Assembly (NCBI GenBank): GCA_030813035.1
Contig: JAUSTV010000002.1
Origin: Bacillus_BA fengqiuensis
GTDB lineage: Bacteria; Bacillota; Bacilli; Bacillales; Bacillaceae_H
DNA length: 64,000 bases
Reading direction: 5' to 3' (one strand)
Shown: piece by piece, positions 52,509 to 61,484 of the stretch
How positions within the stretch are numbered: the first letter of the stretch is position 1
Layout of the letters: each line of letters starts with the position of its first letter
Notes under the pieces: generated by a model
Database searches by the model: none
What the model saw: only the letters and a program-made list of their open reading frames with translations
Told to the model about the DNA's origin: nothing
Program-made: the position numbers and the translations under genes

Positions 52509-53513
52509 TACGAGCGCTTTTTGAATTTTATCAATGAATGTTAATGAGCGGCCTGTTCCGATGGCCACCGCTTCCAATGGACTTGGTGCGATATTAACAG
52601 GAACGACGATAACATCACTCAGCCACTCCTGCATGCCGTTTAACAAAGCACCGCCTCCACATATGATAACCCCGCGGTCCACGATATCGCCGCTTAATTC
52701 AGCAGGACAATCTTCCAATGTCGCGCGAATAGCTTCTAAAATATGGAGTATTGATTCTTTAATGGCAGCTTGAATTTCATGAGAATTGACGGTGATCGTT
52801 TTCGGCAGGCCTGTTACTAAATCACGCCCGCGTACTTCCATTGTCTTTTCTTCATGTTCAATGGGAGCATAGCCGATTTCCATTTTAACCTGTTCGGCTG
52901 TTCGTTCCCCGATGAGTAAATTGTACTTTTTGCGAATATGCTGGATAATATCATCGTCTAAATTATCTCCGCCGATGCGAATCGAGTTGCAAGAAACAAC
53001 CCCTCCAAAGGAAATAATCGCGACCTCTGTTGTGCCACCGCCGATATCCACGACAACGTTTGCCACGGGCTCCTCTACAGGCAAGTCCGCCCCGATGGCA
53101 GCCGCTACAGGTTCTTCAATTAAATGGACTTCTTTGGCCCCGCAGTTTTTTACTGCATCATGGATGGCACGGCGCTCTACTGTAGTAGAACCGGATGGTG
53201 TACAAACCACAACAGTCGGTTTACGAAGGGAGAACCCCGATGTTTTCGTGATTTTTTTCATAATATGTTTCAGCATGCTTGTAGTGACATCAAAATCAGC
53301 GATGACTCCTTTTTTTAACGGGCGCATCGCGACGATTCTGCCGGGAGTTTTCCCGATCATGCTTTTTGCTTCCGCACCTACAGCCAATACATTTTTTGTT
53401 TCTGTATCGATCGCCACGACCGAAGGTTCGTTTAAAATAATACCTTTATTTTTACTATAGACAAGGACATTGGCTGTCCCTAAATCGATTCCAATCTCAG
53501 TGTTTGAAAACAT
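52506..53513 (-). CDS. mreBH: Cell-shape protein MreBH
   Basis: Actin-like filament protein that positions cell-wall enzymes. 335 residues from ATG 53513, the same length as B. subtilis MreBH; MFSNTEIGIDLGTANVLVYS is the phosphate-1 loop and VVVDIGGGTTEVAIISFGG is phosphate-2. The adenosine loop reads VIICGGGALLNGMQEWL. RKKYNLLIGERTAEQVKMEI is shared by MreB proteins. GGGTGA precedes the ATG; an upstream TTG at 53525 would contain that ribosome site. MreBH fits better than MreB or Mbl by remembered sequence. It is monocistronic. Confidence 0.9.
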   Translation of the reverse strand: MFSNTEIGIDLGTANVLVYSKNKGIILNEPSVVAIDTETKNVLAVGAEAKSMIGKTPGRIVAMRPLKKGVIADFDVTTSMLKHIMKKITKTSGFSLRKPTVVVCTPSGSTTVERRAIHDAVKNCGAKEVHLIEEPVAAAIGADLPVEEPVANVVVDIGGGTTEVAIISFGGVVSCNSIRIGGDNLDDDIIQHIRKKYNLLIGERTAEQVKMEIGYAPIEHEEKTMEVRGRDLVTGLPKTITVNSHEIQAAIKESILHILEAIRATLEDCPAELSGDIVDRGVIICGGGALLNGMQEWLSDVIVVPVNIAPSPLEAVAIGTGRSLTFIDKIQKALV

Positions 53514-53609
53514 TTTTTCACCCAATTTCTTTAGAGTTGCAGTCTCACATAGATATTCTATAGTTTATGACGAATTTTGGGGGTAGGGGAATAGTGCAAA
53601 ATATGGAAT

Positions 53610-53662
53610 ATAGGTGGCTCGTGTAACACGGGGAAAGCACCCGTGTTACACGAGCCACCTAT
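53610..53662. repeat. 23-bp perfect hairpin
   Basis: The arm 53610-53632 (ATAGGTGGCTCGTGTAACAC plus GGG) is exactly complementary to 53640-53662, with a 7-base loop. No T-tract. It lies upstream of mreBH and of the small membrane protein gene. Confidence 0.7.
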
Positions 53663-53668
53663 AACCGG

Positions 53669-53700
53669 TTCGACAAGCCGCCATATGGCGGCTTGTCGAA
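53669..53700. repeat. 14-bp perfect hairpin
   Basis: TTCGACAAGCCGCC, loop ATAT, GGCGGCTTGTCGAA, 6 bases after the 23-bp hairpin. Two such hairpins in tandem are unusual. Confidence 0.7.
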
Positions 53701-53897
53701 TGCTTATATAAAGAGCGTTGGACCTAATCAAGAGGAGGGAACGGAGAAGCCGGTAAGGCATAAAAGTTATAGGTAATGTAAAGAAAGTAATGTGATTGAC
53801 ATGAAAAAGGATAAAAATGAACCGTGAAAAAAGTCCAGGGTTTAAGGGTATTTTTGTCGAAGAAGTAAAAAAATAAACGAACGAAGGGGAATACATA

Positions 53898-54026
53898 ATG
53901 GAAATATTAGGAGTAATTGCAGCTTTTTTCATCTTATATGAGTTGATTAAAACGAAAAATGAGCTGATCGACTTGAATGAAACAGTTAAAGAACTAAAAA
54001 AACAATTGGAGAAGAAGAAAGATTAA
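53898..54026 (+). CDS. 42-residue membrane-anchored coiled-coil peptide
   Basis: A short ORF with ribosome site GAAGGGGAATACATA before ATG 53898. The product has an N-terminal membrane segment (MEILGVIAAFFILYELI) followed by a charged heptad-like helix (LIDLNETVKELKKQLEKKKD). This clean layout and the codon choice support a real small protein. I recognise no named family. It lies 170 bases before the NCS2 permease. Confidence 0.65.
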   Translation: MEILGVIAAFFILYELIKTKNELIDLNETVKELKKQLEKKKD

Positions 54027-54196
54027 AGATGGAAGAACAGAAAAGTGGAAAAAGTAAAAAGGAATCAAAAATTTTAAAGGTTAAGTTGGATTCATATATA
54101 ATGGAGGTGTCGCATTTTACATAGAAGGATGTTTTCCTGAGCAAAAGGCAACAGTGTTCAAGGAAAGGGCCTAATAGAAAGAAAGAAGGAGAAAAT

Positions 54197-55477
54197 GTGA
54201 GTAGATTATCTTCATCCGCCACGATGTTTGCTTCTATTCAGTGGCTGTTTTTCATTTTTGCCAATACAGTTGTTGTTCCCATTTCCATTGGAGATGCGTT
54301 TCAATTGCCGCCTGAACAAATTGCGTTCGCGGTGAGGAGTTCGTTTATCGTCACGGGAATCGCCTGCTTGCTCCAAGGATGGATTGGACACCGTTATCCC
54401 TTATTGGAAGGACATTCAGGTATATGGTGGGGACTTATTCTGAGTTTATGTACGTCCGCTTCTTCTGTCGGTATGACATATGGGGAGGTAGGCGGGGGCT
54501 TGGCGCTCGGGATTTTGCTGGCGGGTGCAGCGACCGCGCTCATCGGGGTTTTTAATTTAGTCCCGCTTTTACAAAGGATTTTTACGCCGATGGTCATGAG
54601 CATTTACCTGCTATTATTGGCTATCCAGCTTATTCTTATTTTCTTTAAAGGCATGTTAAAGGTGACAGATGAGGGACATCTGGATTTGCCGGTCAGCCTT
54701 TTTTCCATGGCTATCGTGCTTCTTGTGACCGTCATCAGTATAAAAGGCAAGGGATTGATCAGCAATTTTGCGATTTTAATTGGAATTATGGTGGGATGGG
54801 TTTTGTATATTCTGTTATTCCCGACAACAGAGTCTGTCAGCAACAGTCACTTCACCTTTTCGCTCTTTCCATGGGGAGAACCGCAGCTTCAGGTTGGGAT
54901 CGTCATTACGGCTTTTTTAGCGGGGATGCTAAATGCGAGTAACACATTGGCTTCCATTCGGGCATCGGAAAAGCTTCATGGAACCAGGACGGAAAACCGC
55001 CAATATCGGAGTTCATTCACCATTACAGGGATTTTCACTTGTATTGCAGCTGTCTTCGGTCTTGTTCCTTACGCACCGTTTACGTCTTCCATCGGCTTTT
55101 TGGAAAGTACGAGAATTTTAGAGAAAAAACCTTTTTACATCGGAGGCGCTTTATTTGTGATGCTTGGCGTTATCCCGGCATTGGGGGCGCTATTTTCGAC
55201 ATTGCCTGTCACTGTAGGAAATGCTGTGTTATTTGTCGCATATCTGCAATTGTTTGGAACAGCTTTGCGCAGTATTCAAACGTATACGTTTAATTCCAAA
55301 ACGATTTATCGTATCGCTTTTCCAACTTTATTGGGCGTATCTTTAATGAATGTGTCCCCGAATCTGTTCAGTGATATATCCGTTTATGTTCGACCTCTTA
55401 TAAGTAATGGACTATTAATGGGAATTTTATTGGCCATTCTGTTCGAGAAGGCGGTAAAGTGGTCAAACTACGAGTGA
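54197..55477 (+). CDS. NCS2-family purine/uracil permease (YwdJ-like)
   Basis: A 426-residue membrane protein with ~12-14 hydrophobic segments. The NCS2 features are WLFFIFANTVVVPISIG at TM1, GHSGIWWGLILSLC in TM3 and AFLAGMLNASNTLASIRASE in the substrate-site region. Length and these blocks match Bacillus YwdJ-type proteins. GTG start at 54197 follows AAGGAGAAAAT. The substrate is likely a purine or uracil, not proven. Terminator follows. Confidence 0.87.
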   Translation: MSRLSSSATMFASIQWLFFIFANTVVVPISIGDAFQLPPEQIAFAVRSSFIVTGIACLLQGWIGHRYPLLEGHSGIWWGLILSLCTSASSVGMTYGEVGGGLALGILLAGAATALIGVFNLVPLLQRIFTPMVMSIYLLLLAIQLILIFFKGMLKVTDEGHLDLPVSLFSMAIVLLVTVISIKGKGLISNFAILIGIMVGWVLYILLFPTTESVSNSHFTFSLFPWGEPQLQVGIVITAFLAGMLNASNTLASIRASEKLHGTRTENRQYRSSFTITGIFTCIAAVFGLVPYAPFTSSIGFLESTRILEKKPFYIGGALFVMLGVIPALGALFSTLPVTVGNAVLFVAYLQLFGTALRSIQTYTFNSKTIYRIAFPTLLGVSLMNVSPNLFSDISVYVRPLISNGLLMGILLAILFEKAVKWSNYE

Positions 55478-55486
55478 AGCAAAATG

Positions 55487-55528
55487 ATAAGCTTTCATAT
55501 CATCATAGGTATGAAAGCTTATTTTTTA
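55487..55528 (+). terminator. Rho-independent terminator
   Basis: ATAAGCTTTCATAT ... TATGAAAGCTTATTTTTT. Confidence 0.9.
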
Positions 55529-55560
55529 TTGTCTTGTTCCTGTGAAGTATCTACTAAATA

Positions 55561-55649
55561 AAAAGGTTAATCGAGCGTGATGAGTCGTTTATATAATAGA
55601 AATTATGCAATGACTATGAATATAGTAGTAGTTATGCGATTAACCTTTT
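55561..55649. promoter_or_regulatory. Spaced 13-bp inverted repeat upstream of inhA
   Basis: AAAAGGTTAATCG (55561-55573) and its exact reverse complement CGATTAACCTTTT (55637-55649), 63 bases apart, ~140 bases before the protease start. The spacing suits two regulator-bound sites or a long stem. No matching PlcR box (TATGNAN4TNCATA) is seen here. Confidence 0.45.
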
Positions 55650-55705
55650 CCCCTCTCTCTTATTTTCATAAAATAATTTCTCAGAAAAATAAGTCTATAT
55701 GATTA

Positions 55706-55733
55706 TTGTTGTATAAAAATGGTAGTTTATAAT
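55706..55733 (+). promoter_or_regulatory. Probable inhA promoter
   Basis: TTGTTG (55706-55711) and TATAAT (55728-55733), spacer 16. A second TATAAT occurs at 55739-55744. Confidence 0.5.
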
Positions 55734-55791
55734 CGAGGTATAATGTAAAAATTCAGAAAAATTAATCTATTATAAAGTGAGGGGCAGAAAG

Positions 55792-58206
55792 GTGAGAAGA
55801 TTAAGAAGGTCTGTGGAAAAAAGAAAAAGAGAATTGATTAAAATGGCAAAGGCAACAGCTGGAACCGTAGTGGCCGGAAGCTTTTTATTTGGCTCGACTT
55901 TATCAGTGCCTGTACAAGCTGCCACTACTTCAAGCGGGATAGCAGAGTCAGCACCGATTGATAGCAACATTATTCCAGAAGAACGACTTGCGAAGGCGTT
56001 GCAGGAGCGAGGAATTATTTCAAAAAATGCATCAGATGCAGAAGTTCAAAAAGCAGTGAAACAATACATTAAACAAAAGAGCGGCGAGGCGACTCTGAAA
56101 CAAGCTCATCATAACGATAAAGAAATGGATCGGAAAGCAAAGGAGTTTTTAACGAAGCAAAAGGAAAAATTGGCCAAGCAGTTAGGTAAGGGGCATGAGA
56201 ATTTTAAAAAAGGAAAACCGACTGGAGCGGTCAAAGTAGACTCGGCGAAGCAAGCAGGCTATAACGGAGGAGTTCGCACGGATAAAGTACTCGTTTTACT
56301 GACGGAGTTTTCCGATTTTAAGCATAATAATGTCGTCCAAGAAGAAGGGTATATGTATGCCAAAGATTTTAACCGTGAGCATTATGAAAAATTGATGTTT
56401 GGGGAAGAAGAGTTTACGTTATTCAACGGTGAAAAAATCCAAACGTTCAAGCAATATTATGAAGAGCAGTCAGGCGGCAGTTATACGGTCGACGGAACCG
56501 TCTCTAAATGGTTAACTGTCCCGGGCGAAGCAAGAGATTATGGTGACGATAATCCAAATGGCGGCAACGATAACTTGGCTCCAAAAGGACCTCGCGATCT
56601 CGTAAAAGATGCATTGAAGGCGGCAGTTGAATCGGGCATCGACTTGGCTGAATATGATGAATTCGATTTATATGATCTTGATGAAGACGGGAATCAAAAT
56701 GAGCCGGATGGCTTGGTGGATCACTTAATGATCATTCATGCGGGCACAGGCCAAGAGGCTGGCGGCGGTAAGCTGGGCAATGACGCTATTTGGTCGCACC
56801 GCTGGACGCTTGATGGTGTTCATAAAGTGGAGGGGACAAGGTCGAAAGTCAACTATTGGGACGGTCAAATGGCTGCGTACGATTACACGATTCAGCCGGA
56901 AGATGGCGCAGTCGGAGTGTTTGCGCATGAGTTCGGTCATGATCTGGGATTGCCTGATGAGTATGATACCCAGTACACAGGTGAGGGAGAACCGGTTGCT
57001 TCATGGTCCATCATGAGCGGCGGCAGCTGGAACGGCAAAGTGGCAGGAACGGCACCATCCAGTTTTTCTCCGCAAAACAAAGAATTTTTCCAAAAGGTCA
57101 TGGGCGGCAACTGGGCGAAGATGATTGAAGTCGATTATGAAGACATTACGAAAGACGGTGTAGCGGCCATCATTGACCAAAGCGTCACAAAGTCCAAAAA
57201 TCCGGGAATCGTAAAAGTGAATTTACCGCAAAAAGAAGTGGACGGGATTACACCTCGTTTCGGTAAAAAGTATTATTACAGCACAAAAGGCGACGATCTT
57301 CATACAAGCCTTGTGACGCCTCAGTTTGACTTGACGAATGCGACGAATGCCACCTTCGATTACAAGGGATATTTCGATATTGAGTTTGAGTATGATTACT
57401 TATATGTAAACGCTGTAACAGAAGATGGAGAGAAGACACTGATTGATACAATCGGTGATGACGATACGGACGGAGATGCACGGGCCGAATCTTCAAAAGG
57501 CGAGTGGGTGGACAAGTCGTACGATTTAAGCCAATTTGCAGGCAAAAAAATCAAGCTTGTATTTGAGTATGTGACAGACGGCGGATTAGCGTTGGATGGA
57601 TTTGCATTAGATGATGCGAAGCTAACAGTAAATGGAGAAACGGTTTTCCAAGATGGTGCAGAAGGTGAGCCGCAATTTGAACTCGATGGATTTGAGGTAT
57701 CGGACGGCAAGTATTTGAAAGATAACTATTATTACTTAGAGTGGAGAAACTATGCGGGTGCCGACCGATCTCTTGCTTATTCGCGCGGTGCTAAGTACAA
57801 TACGGGATTAGTCGTATGGTACGGGGATGAAAGCTTTACAGACAACTGGGTCGGAATGCATCCGGGTAAAGGGTTTTTAGGTGTGGTTGATGCCCATCCG
57901 GAAGCGGTGGCAAATACGGCAGGAAAGTATACGCAAAGCACCCGCTATCAAGTAGCGGATGCCGCCTTCTCATTGGATGCTACACCTGCGTTTACGGTTT
58001 CTAATCCTATTCGGGGCATTTACAATTTTACAAGTTTACCAGGGGTAAGCATTTTCGATGATCATCAGTTTTACATGGACCAAGATATCGAGGATGCAGG
58101 GCGGCTTGTTCCAAGGCACGGCTTGAAGTTCCAAGTTGTCGGTGAAGCGCAGGACAATTCGGCAGGTGCTGTTTGGATTTATAGAAATACAATGGAATTG
58201 AATTAA
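55792..58206 (+). CDS. inhA: M6-family metalloprotease, immune inhibitor A type
   Basis: Secreted zinc protease of 804 residues, like InhA of the B. cereus group. The M6 zinc site HEFGHDLGLPDEYD is at ~379-392. A propeptide (LAKALQERGIISKNASDAEV) precedes the catalytic domain, which starts near KVLVLLTEFSDFKHNN. The C-terminal region has MAM/VEG-like beta domains (LSQFAGKKIKLVFEYVTDGG). The leader is unusual: RRLRRSVEKRKRELIKMAK before the hydrophobic AGTVVAGSFLFGSTLSVPVQ and an AA cleavage site. I use GTG 55792, after GTGAGGGG; GTG 55777 overlaps that site. InhA genes are quorum-regulated in B. cereus, and a PlcR-like gene lies 2 kb on. Confidence 0.92.
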   Translation: MRRLRRSVEKRKRELIKMAKATAGTVVAGSFLFGSTLSVPVQAATTSSGIAESAPIDSNIIPEERLAKALQERGIISKNASDAEVQKAVKQYIKQKSGEATLKQAHHNDKEMDRKAKEFLTKQKEKLAKQLGKGHENFKKGKPTGAVKVDSAKQAGYNGGVRTDKVLVLLTEFSDFKHNNVVQEEGYMYAKDFNREHYEKLMFGEEEFTLFNGEKIQTFKQYYEEQSGGSYTVDGTVSKWLTVPGEARDYGDDNPNGGNDNLAPKGPRDLVKDALKAAVESGIDLAEYDEFDLYDLDEDGNQNEPDGLVDHLMIIHAGTGQEAGGGKLGNDAIWSHRWTLDGVHKVEGTRSKVNYWDGQMAAYDYTIQPEDGAVGVFAHEFGHDLGLPDEYDTQYTGEGEPVASWSIMSGGSWNGKVAGTAPSSFSPQNKEFFQKVMGGNWAKMIEVDYEDITKDGVAAIIDQSVTKSKNPGIVKVNLPQKEVDGITPRFGKKYYYSTKGDDLHTSLVTPQFDLTNATNATFDYKGYFDIEFEYDYLYVNAVTEDGEKTLIDTIGDDDTDGDARAESSKGEWVDKSYDLSQFAGKKIKLVFEYVTDGGLALDGFALDDAKLTVNGETVFQDGAEGEPQFELDGFEVSDGKYLKDNYYYLEWRNYAGADRSLAYSRGAKYNTGLVVWYGDESFTDNWVGMHPGKGFLGVVDAHPEAVANTAGKYTQSTRYQVADAAFSLDATPAFTVSNPIRGIYNFTSLPGVSIFDDHQFYMDQDIEDAGRLVPRHGLKFQVVGEAQDNSAGAVWIYRNTMELN

Positions 58207-58235
58207 CAGAAGCAAAACCTGCTAAAATCGCAAGG

Positions 58236-58287
58236 GGATGGATTAGATGATATATCTTTATATATCATCCGATCCATCCTCTTTTTA
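58236..58287 (+). terminator. Terminator after inhA
   Basis: GGATGGAT ... ATCCATCC with an inner GATGATATAT/ATATATCATC stem, then TCTTTTT. Confidence 0.85.
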
Positions 58288-58417
58288 TTCCACATAAAGA
58301 GCGTGAGAAAGTAAAGGGACCGGTAAAATTTAATCATAGAAAAGAGAAGAATTTGCCACAATAAAACAATAAGGAAAAACAAGTGAAGTTTACAGCTTTA
58401 CACTTGTCAAAAAAACG

Positions 58418-58482
58418 TTGAATTGTAAACAAGGCCTCTTTATAATATGTTAAGTGTCAAGTTTTTAGTTTACATATGTAAA
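58418..58482 (+). promoter_or_regulatory. niaP promoter and palindromic operator
   Basis: TTGAAT (58418-58423) and TATAAT (58441-58446), spacer 17. A perfect palindrome TTTACATATGTAAA (58469-58482) lies 23 bases past the -10, between promoter and ribosome site. A spaced repeat GTTTAC/GTAAAC flanks the -35. NiaP genes are usually repressed by NiaR in response to niacin, so these are candidate NiaR sites (inference). Confidence 0.55.
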
Positions 58483-58497
58483 ATTAGGGGGTTGCCA

Positions 58498-59700
58498 ATG
58501 ACAAAAGTTAAAAATATATCCAATCGAAAGCTGTTAAGCATCGCCGGGCTTGGATGGCTGTTTGATGCGATGGATGTAGGGATGTTGTCCTTCATTATGG
58601 CTGCGCTGCAGAAAGACTGGAATTTATCCGTACAGCAAATGGGCTGGATTGGAAGCGTCAACTCAATCGGAATGGCTGTCGGCGCCTTGTTGTTCGGTTT
58701 ACTGGCAGATAAAATCGGACGTAAACAAGTCTTTATTATGACACTGTTATTATTTTCGGTTGGAAGCGGGTTGTCTGCTTTCACGACAACGCTTGCGATG
58801 TTTTTGCTGCTTCGCTTTTTCATCGGAATGGGGCTTGGAGGGGAACTTCCTGTTGCTTCTACATTGGTTTCAGAAACCGTACCTGCGAAAGAGCGGGGAA
58901 AAGTGGTCGTTTTGCTTGAAAGCTTTTGGGCGGGAGGATGGCTGATTGCTGCACTTATTTCTTTTTTCGTCATTCCCAAATTCGGATGGCAAACGGCTCT
59001 GCTGTTAAGTGCTCTTCCGGCGTTCTATGCTTTATATTTACGATGGAATTTACCGGATTCACCACGCTTTGAACCGGTTCAAACGGAAAAAAGATCGGTG
59101 TTTCAAAACATAGCGGAGGTTTGGTCGAAACCGTATCGACGTGAAACCATCATGCTTTGGATTCTTTGGTTTTGTGTCGTTTTTTCCTATTACGGAATGT
59201 TTTTATGGCTGCCGAGTGTTATGGTCATGAAAGGATTCAGTCTCATTAAAAGTTTCGAATATGTCTTGATCATGACATTGGCCCAGCTTCCAGGATATTT
59301 CAGTGCCGCTTGGCTGATTGAACGGGCAGGGAGAAAGTTTGTATTGATCACTTATTTAACGGGAACCGCAGTGAGCGCCTACTTTTTCGGAAACGCGGAT
59401 TCGCTTCCGTTATTGCTCACATCAGGTATTTTCCTCTCGTTCTTCAACTTAGGAGCCTGGGGCGGTCTATATGCCTACACGCCGGAGCAGTATCCGACAA
59501 AAATTCGTGGAACAGGAGCCGGGATGGCCGCATCATTCGGCCGGGTCGGCGGTATTCTCGGACCGCTTTTAGTCGGGTATCTTATTGCACAGAAGACATC
59601 GATTACGACCATTTTTGTCATCTTCTGTATTGCCATTATAATAGGAGCTATATCAGTTTTATTATTAGGAAAAGAAACAAAAGCGATAGAGCTCGAATAA
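58498..59700 (+). CDS. niaP: Niacin/nicotinamide MFS permease NiaP
   Basis: A 400-residue sugar-porter-like major facilitator matching NiaP (B. subtilis YceI). Opening LLSIAGLGWLFDAMDVGMLS, loop GLLADKIGRKQVFIM, FFIGMGLGGELPVASTLVSE and YTPEQYPTKIRGTGAGMA are typical of the NiaP/aromatic-acid symporter group. ATG 58498 follows TTAGGGGGTTGCCA; the longer frame from 58447 begins inside the promoter. A terminator follows. Confidence 0.87.
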   Translation: MTKVKNISNRKLLSIAGLGWLFDAMDVGMLSFIMAALQKDWNLSVQQMGWIGSVNSIGMAVGALLFGLLADKIGRKQVFIMTLLLFSVGSGLSAFTTTLAMFLLLRFFIGMGLGGELPVASTLVSETVPAKERGKVVVLLESFWAGGWLIAALISFFVIPKFGWQTALLLSALPAFYALYLRWNLPDSPRFEPVQTEKRSVFQNIAEVWSKPYRRETIMLWILWFCVVFSYYGMFLWLPSVMVMKGFSLIKSFEYVLIMTLAQLPGYFSAAWLIERAGRKFVLITYLTGTAVSAYFFGNADSLPLLLTSGIFLSFFNLGAWGGLYAYTPEQYPTKIRGTGAGMAASFGRVGGILGPLLVGYLIAQKTSITTIFVIFCIAIIIGAISVLLLGKETKAIELE

Positions 59701-59718
59701 ATAAAAATGTACAAGACA

Positions 59719-59752
59719 AAAGACATGGATGAATAACGTCCATGTCTTTTGT
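59719..59752 (+). terminator. Terminator after niaP
   Basis: AAAAGACATGGA ... GTCCATGTCTTTTGTTTT. Confidence 0.88.
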
Positions 59753-59809
59753 TTTAGGAAGAAGAAAAGCGGTTACATCTATAGTAAGAATAGAATAGGA
59801 GGAGAAAGA

Positions 59810-60121
59810 ATGAGACAACGATATTATGTTTCGGTTGAAAGTGGAGAAATACATGATGAGAAATTGGATGATCAGGTCCACTATTATGAAATAGAAGCAA
59901 CAAGCCGACAAGTTCGTGAAATTGAGATGCTCTTGAGTGAGCTGGAAGAGACGGAATATGATCCGAAACCCATTGTCAAATCATTTAATGAAGAAAACGG
60001 AGATGAGATTCGAAGTGAGCAGCATTATTTAATGACAGAGCTCTATGAGAAAATTTATGGCTTTGGCACAAATGAAACAAAACGGGAAATCCAATCACTC
60101 GGCATTTTAAAACAGCTTTGA
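59810..60121 (+). CDS. Conserved hypothetical 103-residue protein
   Basis: ATG 59810 follows AGGAGGAGAAAGA, giving MRQRYYVSVESGEIHDEKLD. The protein is acidic, with a beta-rich start and a helical region (TSRQVREIEMLLSELEETEY). No signal or membrane segment. I have seen similar small proteins in Bacillus but cannot name a function. It is closed by a terminator overlapping its stop. Confidence 0.7.
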   Translation: MRQRYYVSVESGEIHDEKLDDQVHYYEIEATSRQVREIEMLLSELEETEYDPKPIVKSFNEENGDEIRSEQHYLMTELYEKIYGFGTNETKREIQSLGILKQL

Positions 60122-60137
60122 TCAAGCTGTTTTTTTT
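60110..60137 (+). terminator. Rho-independent terminator
   Basis: AAACAGCTT, loop TGATC, AAGCTGTTTTTTTT, overlapping the end of the preceding gene. Confidence 0.88.
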
Positions 60138-60228
60138 ATGCGTCAATAGTCCTTACTCTCAGCGAAAAAGAGAAGCAAAGGAGAGGAAAGAAGGAACTTT
60201 GGATACTTTTGTTTAAAGTATTATATAA

Positions 60229-60278
60229 AGTAAACCTTCAATCAATGGAGGGTGCTGTCCGTTAGAACGGGATAAATT
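60229..60278 (+). repeat. Diverged dispersed GCCCGTTAATGCGGG element
   Basis: AAGTAAACCTTCAATCAATG, GAGGGTGCTGTCCGTTAGAA, CGGGATAAAT follows the family order. It sits in the leader of the PlcR-like gene, 24 bases before its ATG. Confidence 0.45.
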
Positions 60279-60301
60279 AAGCAGATGAGGAGAGAGGCAG
60301 G

Positions 60302-61198
60302 ATGGAACAACAAGTACGCATCGGCAGCATTATTCGGGATCTGCGCAAATTGGTCGGCTTGTCACAAAAAGAATTGGCGGAAGGAATTTGTACGCAGGCC
60401 CAAATCAGCAAGCTGGAAAACGGGGATGAGTATCCTTATAGTATTACGTTATATGAGATTTCAAAGCGCCTTGGTGTAGATATGAATTATTTTTTTCATA
60501 GCATTGAGACACCAAGACTTGATTATGTAGAAGAAGTGAAACATTTAATAAGGCAATATATCCGAAAGAGAGATTATGAATCGGTTGCCCACATCATCCA
60601 TCGAGAAAGCAATAGCCCGCTTTTTCAAACCCCTGCCAATAAACAGTTTTTACTGTGGCATGAGGGGATATGCCATTATTATGTCTATAAAAATAAAGAG
60701 CTGTGTTTAGCTAAACTTCATGAAGCCATCAAGCTTACCCAAACAACAGATTCTTATTATAAAGAGCGGGAAATTGAAATTTTAAACAGTATCGCCATCA
60801 TTTACGATGAAGAAAAAGAGTTTACAAAAGCGATTGAGATTTACAGAACGGCGTTAGCCCAATTAAAGTATTTGCCTCAAGTCAAAGATGAAAAGATTAA
60901 AATTCGCATTTTATATGGATTGGCTCGGACGTTAACGGAAATGGGAGATTATAAAGAATCGTTAATGTACAGTGAGAGAGGCATTCATCTATGCATCAGC
61001 TGCGAGTCACTCTACTTATTCGGAGAACTGCATTATCAATCAGGCTGCAATTTAATTAAAATGGGGCAAAAAGAGAAGGGAACAAGCTACTTAGAAAAAG
61101 CCATCTTCATTTTTGAACTAGAAAAGAACGAGAAATTTGCCGGACTAGTCAGGCAGCACATGAAAAAATTATTGGGCCAGCCTACCAATGCTAGTTGA
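60302..61198 (+). CDS. PlcR-like peptide-responsive regulator (RRNPP family)
   Basis: A 298-residue protein with an XRE helix-turn-helix (IGSIIRDLRKLVGLSQKELA, AQISKLENGDEYPYSITLYE) at ~8-62. An all-helical TPR array follows to the C-terminus (KEFTKAIEIYRTALAQLKYL, MGDYKESLMYSERGIHLC). Length (PlcR is 285) and layout match PlcR better than NprR (423) or Rap (no HTH). In the family, a secreted and re-imported C-terminal peptide of a small downstream ORF binds the TPRs and activates DNA binding. Such an ORF is at 61485. The inhA gene upstream is a classic target type. Confidence 0.88.
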   Translation: MEQQVRIGSIIRDLRKLVGLSQKELAEGICTQAQISKLENGDEYPYSITLYEISKRLGVDMNYFFHSIETPRLDYVEEVKHLIRQYIRKRDYESVAHIIHRESNSPLFQTPANKQFLLWHEGICHYYVYKNKELCLAKLHEAIKLTQTTDSYYKEREIEILNSIAIIYDEEKEFTKAIEIYRTALAQLKYLPQVKDEKIKIRILYGLARTLTEMGDYKESLMYSERGIHLCISCESLYLFGELHYQSGCNLIKMGQKEKGTSYLEKAIFIFELEKNEKFAGLVRQHMKKLLGQPTNAS

Positions 61199-61290
61199 GT
61201 GTTTAATATTAATTGCTGCTCTTTAAGCAATCTACAGCTCTGCAGCCTAGCAGCTTCAATGTGGTGATAAATTTATTCAAATAGAAAGAA

Positions 61291-61323
61291 TGGGAAGGAT
61301 GGGTATTCTATCCATCCTTCCCT
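61291..61323. terminator. Hairpin between regulator and pro-peptide gene
   Basis: GGGAAGGATGGG, loop TATTCTA, TCCATCCTTCCC. T-tract is weak. It suggests separate transcription of the peptide gene. Confidence 0.6.
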
Positions 61324-61484
61324 AATATTATTAAAATTATATATTTGGAACAAAACGGAAGTTTATCGTTCATTTGATGCAGTTTTTTCGTATAGAACAC
61401 GTGACAACGTTCCTACATCGTTTTCAAAGACAAGTTATAATAGTAACAACTAGTAAAAACATATTAGTGTAAAGGATGATGAAG

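Noticed and set aside
55640..61480. Canonical PlcR box (TATGNAN4TNCATA) near inhA or the pro-peptide gene
   Set aside because: Only half-site resemblances (for example TGCATA-like on the minus strand near 55606) were found; not enough to call.
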